Source: Gammaproteobacteria bacterium (GTDB lineage Bacteria; Pseudomonadota; Gammaproteobacteria; Pseudomonadales; Azotimanducaceae). From it: a stretch of DNA of 15,009 bases. The translations under genes were made by a program, and so were the position numbers. Of this stretch, positions 7,138 to 14,998 are shown in pieces (position 1 is the first letter of the stretch; each line of letters starts with the position of its first letter). Location: assembly GCA_026706425.1 (NCBI GenBank), contig JAPOYW010000016.1:1-15009 (forward strand), read 5' to 3'. The notes under the pieces were generated by a model. That model saw only the letters and a list, made by a program, of their open reading frames with translations, was not told where the DNA came from and ran no database searches.

Positions 7138-8577
7138 ATGTCGGAAACACGAGGCTCCGGGTCGCAAGCGGGCGCGAACCGCGGCAACGCCCCCGCTGTC
7201 GTGGCCCTGGTCGGTCGGCCCAATGTCGGCAAATCGACGATCTTCAATCGGCTGTGCGGCACTCGCGATGCCCTGGTCGCGGACCTGCCGGGACTGACCC
7301 GGGACCGTCGCTACGGGCGCGCCGGTTTGGCGGGCCGGACCGTGACCCTGGTCGACACCGGCGGACTGACGCACGAAACCGGCAGCGTCTACGAACAGAT
7401 GTCGAACCAGGCCCTGCTGGCGATCGGCGAGGCGGACGTCGCCGTGTTCGTCACCGATGCGCGGGAGGGTTTGGCGGCTGGCGACTGGGACATAGCCCGT
7501 GACCTGCGCAAACGCGGCAAGGCGGTCGTCGTTGCCGTCAACAAGGTCGACGGCGTACCGGCCGCGGCGGTCCACGAATTCGCGGCGTTGGGTTTCGCCG
7601 ATTGCTGCCCGGTGTCGGCGGCGCACGGGCGGGGAATGGCGGAATTGGCCGATGACGTCGCCAAGCACTTACCGGCGGCGCCTATCGAGAACGAAGCCGA
7701 TCCGCCGGGAATTCGCGTGGCAGTCGTCGGGCGTCCCAACGTCGGCAAGTCGACCCTCGTCAACCGACTCCTCGGCGAGGAGCGCCAAGTCGTCGATAGC
7801 AACCCCGGGACGACACGCGATTCCATCGACATCCCGTTCGGCGACTACCTGTTGATCGACACGGCGGGCGTCCGGCGCCGGGGCCGGGTGGAGTCGGGCC
7901 CGCGCATGCAGCGCACCGTCGAGAAGTTCTCCATCGTGAAGACCCTTGCGGCGCTGGAACGCGCTGACGTGGCCGTGGTCGTCGTGGATGCCCGGGAAGG
8001 CGTCGTCGAGCAGGATCTGCATGTGCTGGACTATGCGATCGATCGGGGCGCGGGCATTGTGCTTGCCGTCAACAAATGGGACGGTTTGGACAAGGACGAT
8101 CGGGGCCGAGCGCGGACTTCCGTCGAACGGCGGATGGCATTCGCGCCCTGGATTCGCATCCGCTACGTCTCGGCCCTCCGCGGACGCGGCGTCAAATCCC
8201 TGCTCGGCACCGTTTCGGACGTCTACCGGGCGGGTGAGTTCGACGTGCAGACTGCGGAACTCAACCGAATCCTGGCCGATGCCACGGCGGACCATCCGCC
8301 ACCCTTGGTGCAGGGTCGAGCCATCAAGCTCAGGTACGCCCACAAGGGCGGTGACCACCCACCCACGGTCGTGGTGCATGGCAACCGCACCGAGGCGCTG
8401 CCGGACAGCTACCGGCGCTACCTCGTCAATCGCTACCGGGACGAACTCGACCTGGTGGGCGTTCCCGTTCGGCTGGAGACCAGAACGACGCGGAATCCCT
8501 ACGCGCACCGACGGAACGAGCTAACGCGACGTCAGATCAAGCGCCGCCGGCGGGTGATTCGACACCGCTCGTCCTGA
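7138..8577 (+). CDS. der: Ribosome assembly GTPase Der (EngA)
   Basis: Essential tandem-domain GTPase for 50S subunit maturation. With ATG 7138 it has 479 aa. GTPase domain 1 has GRPNVGKST at 26-34, DTGG at 73-76 and NKVD at 135-138. Domain 2 repeats these with GRPNVGKST at 198-206, DTAG at 241-244 and NKWD at 312-315. A KH-like domain follows, ending in a very basic tail (RRQIKRRRRVIRHRSS). The family normally starts only a few residues before VVALVGRPN; here 20 Ser/Gly/Ala-rich residues precede it, or 35 if ATG 7093 is used. I prefer 7138 because GGGTG lies 5 nt upstream, while 7093 has no usable ribosome binding site and the intervening codons are poor in GC3. It follows bamB as in E. coli and relatives. 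Confidence 0.95.
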   Translation: MSETRGSGSQAGANRGNAPAVVALVGRPNVGKSTIFNRLCGTRDALVADLPGLTRDRRYGRAGLAGRTVTLVDTGGLTHETGSVYEQMSNQALLAIGEADVAVFVTDAREGLAAGDWDIARDLRKRGKAVVVAVNKVDGVPAAAVHEFAALGFADCCPVSAAHGRGMAELADDVAKHLPAAPIENEADPPGIRVAVVGRPNVGKSTLVNRLLGEERQVVDSNPGTTRDSIDIPFGDYLLIDTAGVRRRGRVESGPRMQRTVEKFSIVKTLAALERADVAVVVVDAREGVVEQDLHVLDYAIDRGAGIVLAVNKWDGLDKDDRGRARTSVERRMAFAPWIRIRYVSALRGRGVKSLLGTVSDVYRAGEFDVQTAELNRILADATADHPPPLVQGRAIKLRYAHKGGDHPPTVVVHGNRTEALPDSYRRYLVNRYRDELDLVGVPVRLETRTTRNPYAHRRNELTRRQIKRRRRVIRHRSS

Positions 8578-8591
8578 CGGCCGGTTCGTCA
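8575..8591. repeat. Small inverted repeat joining two convergent stop codons
   Basis: TGACG-GCCGGTT-CGTCA is a 5-bp dyad in which the left arm contains the der TGA and the right arm contains the stop (TCA on +) of the convergent peptidase gene. The gap between the two genes is only 11 nt. The stem is short and has no T-tract, so any role as a bidirectional terminator is weakly supported. Confidence 0.3.
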
Positions 8592-9386
8592 ATTCGCGGT
8601 GCCGGTCGTCTCCGCCGCCAGTCTGTCGAACTCCCGCATCAGGGTGATCGGATCGACGCGGTCGCCTTGAATGGCCACGGTCCAGTGCAGGTGGGGACCC
8701 GTGACCCGACCCGTGGCACCCACGGCGCCGATGATGTCGCCACGGTCGATGTCCATGCCCTCACGGACGTCGATTCGGTCCAGGTGACCGTACATGGTGA
8801 GGAGGCCGCCGCCGTGGTCGAGAAAGACCACGTTGCCCGAGAAGAAGAAGTCGCCGGTGAGCGCCACCGTGCCCGGCGCGGGCGCGGCGACGGGCGTGCC
8901 CGTGTCGGCGGCGATGTCGAGACCCGAGTGCGGCGATCGGGGTTGGTCGTTGAGGAACCTACGCAGACCGAACGGGCTGGAATAGATGCCCTGAACGGGT
9001 TGCTTGAACGGCAGCAGGTCTTGCCTAACCGGTGTCCGGCGGGCGTAGGCGGCGCGTTGCAGTTTCGTCTCGCGCCCGATCCGCTCGAGATCCTCCGGCA
9101 ACGGGTTGACCTTGCGCCTGTCGGGGATGGTCAGACGTTGTTCCGGATACGGCTTGGCGACGACCTCGAAGTCGATGGTCTCGTCCCCGTCCACGGTGCG
9201 CACGACGACGTGGTGCGGACCGGGTGCCGCGTCGAGGCCCACACCCACGATCACGTGATCCGCGACGATCAGTGCCGGTTCGTCGCCGTAGAGCACATCG
9301 ACGGCACCCTCCGGCAGGGGCAACGCCGCCACGCCGCCGGTGTCCACGGTCACCGTCGCGGCAAGCATCAGTACGAGTGGAGCCAT
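8589..9386 (-). CDS. M23 (LytM-type) zinc metallopeptidase, probably exported
   Basis: Predicted peptidoglycan endopeptidase of family M23 (lysostaphin/LytM fold), 265 aa. The C-terminal domain (about 128-255) carries HSGLD with zinc ligands His153 and Asp157, YGHL with His201, and GPHLHW with His232 and zinc ligand His234. The set is complete, so an active enzyme is expected, unlike degenerate EnvC/NlpD-type activators. The N-terminal half is beta-rich and unrecognised in detail. The signal sequence is odd: hydrophobic from residue 2 to about 14 but without a positively charged n-region. An in-frame TAG (the xseA stop) two codons upstream rules out a longer start. AAGGA lies just upstream of the ATG, inside the end of xseA. 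It is co-transcribed with xseA (3-nt gap). The periplasmic location is inferred, and the substrate is not determined. Confidence 0.88.
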   Translation of the reverse strand: MAPLVLMLAATVTVDTGGVAALPLPEGAVDVLYGDEPALIVADHVIVGVGLDAAPGPHHVVVRTVDGDETIDFEVVAKPYPEQRLTIPDRRKVNPLPEDLERIGRETKLQRAAYARRTPVRQDLLPFKQPVQGIYSSPFGLRRFLNDQPRSPHSGLDIAADTGTPVAAPAPGTVALTGDFFFSGNVVFLDHGGGLLTMYGHLDRIDVREGMDIDRGDIIGAVGATGRVTGPHLHWTVAIQGDRVDPITLMREFDRLAAETTGTAN

Positions 9387-9389
9387 CGT

Positions 9390-10772
9390 CTATCCGTCCT
9401 TGGGCGTGGGCGTATCCGTCTCCTCAACAATAGCCTGTACGGTCCCGTCGGCCAAGTGCGCGATGATCGCGTCGCCGGCCCCGACGTCCGCTACGGACGC
9501 CACCGGTTGACCCCAGCGGCTGCCGTCCGGCTTGGCGACGATTGCGAAGCCCCGGTCGAGGGTCGCCAGCGGGCTTACCGCATTCAAAGCGCGGGTGAGG
9601 GTTCCGAGGCGCGTTTGGGCCTGCTCCGCCGACCTGGACGCGGTGGTCCGTAGCCGCGTGGCGGCGCTTGCGAGGCGCTCGTGCGCGGGCTCAAGGCGCG
9701 CTGCGGGATTGCACCTGGCGAGCAGTCGAACGCGGTGGAGTAGGTCGGTACGAATCCCGGCGACTCTGGCCGACATCGCGCCGCGTAGCCGTTCGCCGAG
9801 TTCATCCGTGCGCAACATGCGCTGCTCCACGGTGCGTCCCGGATGCACCAGGCGCTGCCCCGTCGCGGCGAGCAGCCGATGGTCGACATCGAGTCGAGTC
9901 CCGATTCGCGCGACCAGCGCGGCCTCGACGCGGCGCAGTCGGTTTTCGAGGTCGTGCCGGTCCGGCGTCACCATCTCCGCCGCAGCGGACGGCGTCGCCG
10001 CGCGCCGGTCGGCGACGAAGTCCGCGATGGTCACGTCGGTCTCGTGGCCGACGGCGGAAACCACCGGAATCCGGGCGGCCGCGATCCGCCGCGCCACGGA
10101 CTCCAGGTTGAAGGCCGCAAGGTCCTCCAGGGATCCGCCGCCGCGGGTCAGGACGATCACGTCGGGTGGGTGGCGCATGAACTCGGCGCGGTCGAACGCA
10201 CCGACGATCTGCCCCTCGGCCTCGAAGCCCTGCACCGCGACGTCGAAACAGGTGACGCGAATGCAGGGAAAGCGGCGGCGAATCACCGCGAGCACGTCCT
10301 TGAGCGCCGCGCCGGCCCGGGAACTGATTACCGCGATGTGGCGCGGATACCTTGGCAGCGCACGCTTGCGGCTTTCGTCGAACAGCCCTTCCGCGGCGAG
10401 GCGCGCCTTCAGTTTTTCCAAGGCGGCGCGCAACGCACCTTCGCCGGCGGGTTCGATGTGATCGACGATGGCCTGGAAGGTGCCCCGACCCTCGTAGATC
10501 GACAATCGACCCCTCAACACGACCGAGAGGCCGCTGCCCGGACGGAAACGCACGAAGCGGTTGGCGCTCGAGAACATCACGCAGCGCAGTTGGGCACGGT
10601 CGTCCTGCAGGGTGAAGTACCAATGGCCGGACGCATAGGGACGGAAGTTCGAGATTTCGCCCTCGATCCAGACCCGCCGGAAGCGCTCCTCGATCAGGAA
10701 TCGGGCCTCGGCGTTGACCTCGCTGACGGTACGAACGCGGTCGGCTTGCGCGGGGCGCGGGTGGAGCTGCAT
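9390..10772 (-). CDS. xseA: Exodeoxyribonuclease VII large subunit
   Basis: Catalytic subunit of ExoVII, which with several XseB subunits degrades single-stranded DNA from both ends to acid-soluble oligonucleotides. The protein has 460 aa (E. coli 456). An N-terminal OB-fold lies at about 12-110 (VSEVNAEARFLIEERFRRVWIEGEISNF region, GHWYFTLQDDRAQLRCVMF). The catalytic domain shows VISSRAGAALKDVL at 149-161, VLTRGGGSLEDLAAFN at 207-222 and SAVGHETDVTIADFVADRRA at 239-258. A long Arg/Leu/Ala-rich helical region follows (about 270-400), then a C-terminal segment with LDRGFAIV. xseB is not in the window. Start ATG 10772 lies inside the extended vapC frame, with no convincing promoter or strong Shine-Dalgarno nearby. 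Expression may therefore depend on the upstream TA operon. Divergent xseA/guaB is the usual arrangement in relatives. Confidence 0.95.
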   Translation of the reverse strand: MQLHPRPAQADRVRTVSEVNAEARFLIEERFRRVWIEGEISNFRPYASGHWYFTLQDDRAQLRCVMFSSANRFVRFRPGSGLSVVLRGRLSIYEGRGTFQAIVDHIEPAGEGALRAALEKLKARLAAEGLFDESRKRALPRYPRHIAVISSRAGAALKDVLAVIRRRFPCIRVTCFDVAVQGFEAEGQIVGAFDRAEFMRHPPDVIVLTRGGGSLEDLAAFNLESVARRIAAARIPVVSAVGHETDVTIADFVADRRAATPSAAAEMVTPDRHDLENRLRRVEAALVARIGTRLDVDHRLLAATGQRLVHPGRTVEQRMLRTDELGERLRGAMSARVAGIRTDLLHRVRLLARCNPAARLEPAHERLASAATRLRTTASRSAEQAQTRLGTLTRALNAVSPLATLDRGFAIVAKPDGSRWGQPVASVADVGAGDAIIAHLADGTVQAIVEETDTPTPKDG

Positions 10773-11242
10773 GGGCTCGATCTAGCTTGCGCGTGCAGGG
10801 TTGCTGGAGAGCAGGATGGATCCCTAACGGGCAATTCGGGGAACACGGAGAAGTCTCGGTCCCGGCTCACGAGCTCGTCGACCCCATGCGCATCGCAGAT
10901 CGCCGCGATTCGCGCATCGTGTACGACACCCCCGACAACGTGCGGGCGTCGCAGGAACCTTTCCAGTGTCGCAGCGAAGTCGTCGGTTTCGCCAATGAAA
11001 CGCATGGTCGGCGATTCGGTCCAGGCTTCGAGTTGCCGCCAGGCCTGGTCCTGACTGGATGCCTTGTCCTTCCAGATGCGCCTGTTCGTGGCGACACTGA
11101 GGAACTCGTAGCAGCATGGCCAGGGAATCGCCCACGAGGAGTCGCCTTCGGCAAGTTCTTTCATGAGGGCGTGGGCGGCATTGCCGAGTCGCGATTCGCG
11201 GCGATGCGCATAGACGAGCACGTTGGTATCGACAGCGATCAC
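10694..11242 (-). CDS. vapC: VapC-type PIN-domain ribonuclease toxin, C-terminally extended
   Basis: Predicted Mg-dependent RNase toxin of a type II TA pair. The PIN-fold acidic residues are present: Asp5 (AVDTNVLVYAHR), Glu46 (CCYEFLSV), Asp109 (VVHDARIAA) and Asp128/Asp130 (SRDRDFSVFPEL). Starts at GTG 11242, which overlaps the vapB TGA as GTGA. Related PIN toxins usually stop right after the DRDF..FP.L.V.(N/D)P motif, here near residue 142. This frame runs on for about 40 residues of low-complexity Ser/Arg/Pro sequence into the first 79 nt of xseA in another frame. One base shift near the end would meet a TAG just before the xseA ATG, so the original stop was probably lost by an indel. The toxin core looks intact. 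Cellular target unknown. Confidence 0.88.
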   Translation of the reverse strand: MIAVDTNVLVYAHRRESRLGNAAHALMKELAEGDSSWAIPWPCCYEFLSVATNRRIWKDKASSQDQAWRQLEAWTESPTMRFIGETDDFAATLERFLRRPHVVGGVVHDARIAAICDAHGVDELVSRDRDFSVFPELPVRDPSCSPATLHAQARSSPCSSTRAPRKPTAFVPSARSTPRPDS

Positions 11243-11496
11243 CGGGTGCCCGGATCACCGTATATGAGGTCCCGGAGTTCTGGCCAGGAGAGGCTGGCGA
11301 GGGGATCGGCGGCGGCGGGATCTCCGACCCGGCAATCGGCTAGCCGGTACGGACGCTTCTCGGCAGCGGATGCGAGAGCGTGCCGCAACCCGTCTTCCAC
11401 CAAAGCCCTTAGGGGTCGCCCCGTTTCTTTGGCGTGACGCTTGGCACGCACTAGCAGCTCGTCATGGATGTCGACCGTGGTCTTCACGTCCCCCAT
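11239..11496 (-). CDS. vapB: VapB-type antitoxin
   Basis: Small antitoxin of the partner toxin vapC; predicted to bind operator DNA with its N-terminal ribbon-helix-helix and to block the toxin with its C-terminal tail. The N-terminus MGDVKTTVDIHDELLVRAKR, followed by HAKETGRPLRALVEDGLRHAL, fits the VapB/DUF2191-type family. The tail (WPELRDLIYGDPGTR) is acidic and aromatic, as usual for toxin contact. Length 85 aa from ATG 11496. ATGs at 11505 (88 aa) and 11541 (100 aa) are in frame, but the extra residues of the longest form (MVPRCCFTIFVS) do not look like this family. It overlaps vapC by 4 nt and is divergent from guaB. Neither nearby start has a strong ribosome binding site. Confidence 0.85.
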   Translation of the reverse strand: MGDVKTTVDIHDELLVRAKRHAKETGRPLRALVEDGLRHALASAAEKRPYRLADCRVGDPAAADPLASLSWPELRDLIYGDPGTR

Positions 11497-11519
11497 ACTA
11501 CCCATACTCACAAATATGG
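11492..11519. promoter_or_regulatory. Candidate VapB operator repeats
   Basis: Two direct copies of CCCATACT (11492-11499 and 11501-11508, period 9) are followed by TATGG at 11515-11519. The latter is the inverted partner of CCATA at 11502-11506 across an 8-nt spacer. The cluster sits at the vapB translation start in unusually AT-rich sequence, where TA operons commonly keep their autoregulatory operator. Binding is inferred, not shown. Confidence 0.4.
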
Positions 11520-11540
11520 TAAAGCAACACCTTGGCACCA

Positions 11541-11556
11541 CCTTACGGCCTTACGG
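11541..11556. repeat. Tandem 8-bp duplication
   Basis: CCTTACGG occurs twice head to tail, midway between the vapB start and the guaB -35 box. It may be a regulator site or replication slippage. Confidence 0.5.
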
Positions 11557-11566
11557 CGTTTTCCGG

Positions 11567-11595
11567 TTTACACCCCCCAACCCCGCGCGTATGAT
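11567..11595 (+). promoter_or_regulatory. Sigma70-type promoter of guaBA
   Basis: The -35 TTTACA (11567-11572) and -10 TATGAT (11590-11595) each match five of six consensus bases and are separated by exactly 17 nt of C-rich sequence. Transcription should start near 11602, giving a leader of about 23 nt to guaB. I saw no PurR-like box or guanine riboswitch in this short leader. Confidence 0.8.
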
Positions 11596-11624
11596 CCGCC
11601 CCCACGTTTGGCCAAGGTACTCCA

Positions 11625-13094
<1,470 letters not shown>

Positions 13095-13098
13095 GCCC

Positions 13099-14673
13099 AT
13101 GCAACCCGAGGGCTTCGGCGACCGCGTTCTCGTCGTCGACTTCGGCTCGCAGACCACTCAGCTCATCGCGCGTCGTGTCCGCGAGCACGGCGTGTACTGC
13201 GAAATCCACCCCTTCGACCTCGACGACCGAACCGTTCGCGAGTTCGCTCCCAAGGGCGTCATCCTTTCCGGTGGTCCGGAGACCGTCACCGAGCACCTGA
13301 CGCCGCGCATCCCGCAATCCCTGTTTGATGCCCATGTCCCGATTCTCGGCATCTGCTACGGGATGCAGGCCATGGCCACCCAATTGGGTGGCCGGGTGGC
13401 CGGATCCGAGAAGCGCGAGTTCGGCCGCGCTACGGCACGGATCGTTGGCGATGCACCGCTGTTTCGCGGCTTGGGCGGTACGCTCGACGTCTGGATGAGC
13501 CACGGCGACAAGGTGACCGAACTGCCTTCCGGCTTCGAGCGCGTCGCCGAAAGCGGCAACGCGCCCATAGCCGCGATGGCGGACCTGGAACGCGGCTTCT
13601 ACGGGGTGCAGTTCCATCCCGAGGTGACCCACACGCGCCACGGCGGCGAGATCATTCGCCGTTTCGTGCGCGACGTGGCGGGGTGTCGGGGCGGGTGGAC
13701 CGCGGAGAGCATCATCGAGCATGCCGTTGCCCGGACCCGGGCTGAAGTGGGCGACGGCAAGGTCATCCTGGGCCTTTCGGGCGGCGTCGATTCGAGTGTC
13801 GTCGCCGCGTTGCTGTCCCGCGCCATCGGCGATCAGCTCACCTGCGTGTTTGTCGACAACGGCCTGCTGCGCAAGAACGAGACCGCCGAGGTGGAGGCGG
13901 CTTTCTCGTCGGTCGGCTCGGAACGCTCCAACGTGCTGCCCATCAACCTGGTGACGGTAGATGCCCGCGACGAGTTCCTCGATGCCCTCGTAGGCGTCGA
14001 CGATCCGGAGGACAAGCGCAAGATCATCGGCCGGACCTTCATCGAGGTCTTCGAACGCGAAGCAGCGAAGATTCCGGGCGTGGCCTGGCTCGCCCAAGGC
14101 ACCATCTATCCCGACGTCATCGAATCCGCCGCGTCGAAGCACGGCAAGGCGCACGTCATCAAGTCCCACCACAACGTCGGCGGCCTGCCGGAACGCATGG
14201 GACTCAAGCTGGTGGAACCCCTGCGCGATCTATTCAAAGACGAGGTGCGGGCCGTGGGTCTCGCGCTCGGGCTGCCGGATCGCCTGGTCTACCGCCATCC
14301 GTTCCCCGGACCGGGGCTCGGCGTCCGGGTGCTGGGCGAAGTTAAACGCGCCTACCTCGAGGTCCTGCGCGAAGCGGACGCGATCTACATCGAGGAACTG
14401 CGCGAGGCCGGCTACTACGACAAGGTCGCCCAGGCTTTTGCCGTGTATCTACCCGTCAAGTCGGTAGGCGTGGTGGGCGATACCCGGCGCCATGAACACG
14501 TGATCGGTCTGCGCGCCGTGGTCACGACGGATTTCATGACCGCGAACTGGGCCGAACTGCCGCACGACCTGATCGCCCGGATCAGCAACCGGATCGTCAA
14601 CGAACTCGCGGGCGTCTCGCGGGTTGTCTACGACGTGACCAACAAGCCGCCGGGGACGATCGAATGGGAGTAG
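13099..14673 (+). CDS. guaA: GMP synthase (glutamine-hydrolysing)
   Basis: Aminates XMP to GMP using glutamine and ATP, the second step after guaB. The 524-aa length matches E. coli (525). The N-terminal class I glutamine amidotransferase domain has the triad Cys86 (LGICYGMQ), His173 and Glu175 (QFHPEVTH). The ATP-pyrophosphatase domain has the P-loop LSGGVDSS at 226-233. The C-terminal dimerisation domain ends with the invariant KPPGTIEWE. Start ATG 13099 follows the guaB stop by 4 nt without a clear Shine-Dalgarno, suggesting translational coupling to guaB. The 3' end of guaA is a known target for a class of island-encoded tyrosine integrases; no integrase gene is visible in the 336 nt available downstream. 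Confidence 0.97.
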   Translation: MQPEGFGDRVLVVDFGSQTTQLIARRVREHGVYCEIHPFDLDDRTVREFAPKGVILSGGPETVTEHLTPRIPQSLFDAHVPILGICYGMQAMATQLGGRVAGSEKREFGRATARIVGDAPLFRGLGGTLDVWMSHGDKVTELPSGFERVAESGNAPIAAMADLERGFYGVQFHPEVTHTRHGGEIIRRFVRDVAGCRGGWTAESIIEHAVARTRAEVGDGKVILGLSGGVDSSVVAALLSRAIGDQLTCVFVDNGLLRKNETAEVEAAFSSVGSERSNVLPINLVTVDARDEFLDALVGVDDPEDKRKIIGRTFIEVFEREAAKIPGVAWLAQGTIYPDVIESAASKHGKAHVIKSHHNVGGLPERMGLKLVEPLRDLFKDEVRAVGLALGLPDRLVYRHPFPGPGLGVRVLGEVKRAYLEVLREADAIYIEELREAGYYDKVAQAFAVYLPVKSVGVVGDTRRHEHVIGLRAVVTTDFMTANWAELPHDLIARISNRIVNELAGVSRVVYDVTNKPPGTIEWE

Positions 14674-14840
14674 GCCGCTCTTGGGGCCGTAACACCAATG
14701 AGTGTTTTTCGATTGGCGATCGGGCACGGGACGGAACAGCGGGCTGGACAGGGCTCGGTGGTGTCCATCCGTTCGCAGGTGCCGCCGAGCATAACGCCGG
14801 CCTCTGTAATGCCCAATCAGTATAAGTCCGTAGCTTGACT
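14674..14840. other. Intergenic region after guaA without a recognised gene
   Basis: No convincing ORF, tRNA or intrinsic terminator is visible. Two weak dyads occur: CCAAT (14695-14699) with ATTGG (14712-14716) around a TTTTT run, and TGGACA (14745-14750) with TGTCCA (14762-14767). The antisense ORF here is a mirror of the guaA 3' end. Confidence 0.5.
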
Positions 14841-14875
14841 CGCTCCGCGCCGGGGTGTTGTCCCGGCGCGGAGCG
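14841..14875. repeat. Perfect 14-bp GC-rich inverted repeat (hairpin 1)
   Basis: Left arm 14841-14854 (CGCTCCGCGCCGGG), loop GTGTTGT, right arm 14862-14875; all 14 pairs match. The stem is very stable but has no T-tract on either side, so it is not a textbook intrinsic terminator. The right arm is shared with hairpin 2, making the two structures mutually exclusive. Confidence 0.75.
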
Positions 14876-14912
14876 CGCGCCCCGTTGTCTGGGGTGCGCG
14901 CTCCGCGCCGGG
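14862..14912. repeat. 22-bp GC-rich inverted repeat (hairpin 2)
   Basis: Arms 14862-14883 and 14891-14912 pair over 22 positions, with a single G-T wobble (14879/14895) and loop GTTGTCT. Its right arm contains a second exact copy of GCTCCGCGCCGGGG (14900-14913; the first is at 14842-14855, 58 nt earlier). The element lies between guaA and the possible next gene. It could act as a transcription barrier, an RNA switch or a dispersed palindromic repeat. Confidence 0.75.
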
Positions 14913-14946
14913 GCGTATGTTCGATAGCGCCAAGGCTGTTTGGCTT

Positions 14947-14963
14947 GAGTTAAGGCGAGTTAA
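14947..14963. promoter_or_regulatory. Direct repeat GAGTTAA with 10-bp period
   Basis: GAGTTAA occurs at 14947-14953 and 14957-14963, one helical turn apart, about 36 nt before the candidate ATG at 14999. Tandem half-sites with this spacing are typical of regulator binding boxes upstream of a promoter, but no clear -10/-35 pair is seen nearby. Confidence 0.3.
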
Positions 14964-14998
14964 CCAAAGATCTCTGACCGTTGACCTGGGGGCAACCG

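Noticed and set aside
8667..9653. 328-codon + strand open frame opposite the M23 peptidase
   Set aside because: The - strand carries the complete M23 zinc-site set; the + strand product has no recognisable features.
9843..11054. 403-codon + strand open frame across xseA and vapC
   Set aside because: Antisense to two genes with clear catalytic motifs; no domain and composition typical of a GC shadow.
14628..14816. 62-codon - strand ORF containing HSIVPGGLLVTS
   Set aside because: That string is the antisense translation of the invariant guaA C-terminus and is a familiar spurious ORF. The rest has no ribosome binding site or homology.
14674..14998. tRNA or other known structured RNA in the gap after guaA
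   Set aside because: No cloverleaf, T-loop motif or CCA end, and no tmRNA, 6S or riboswitch core that I recognise; only the GC-rich palindromes and short dyads.
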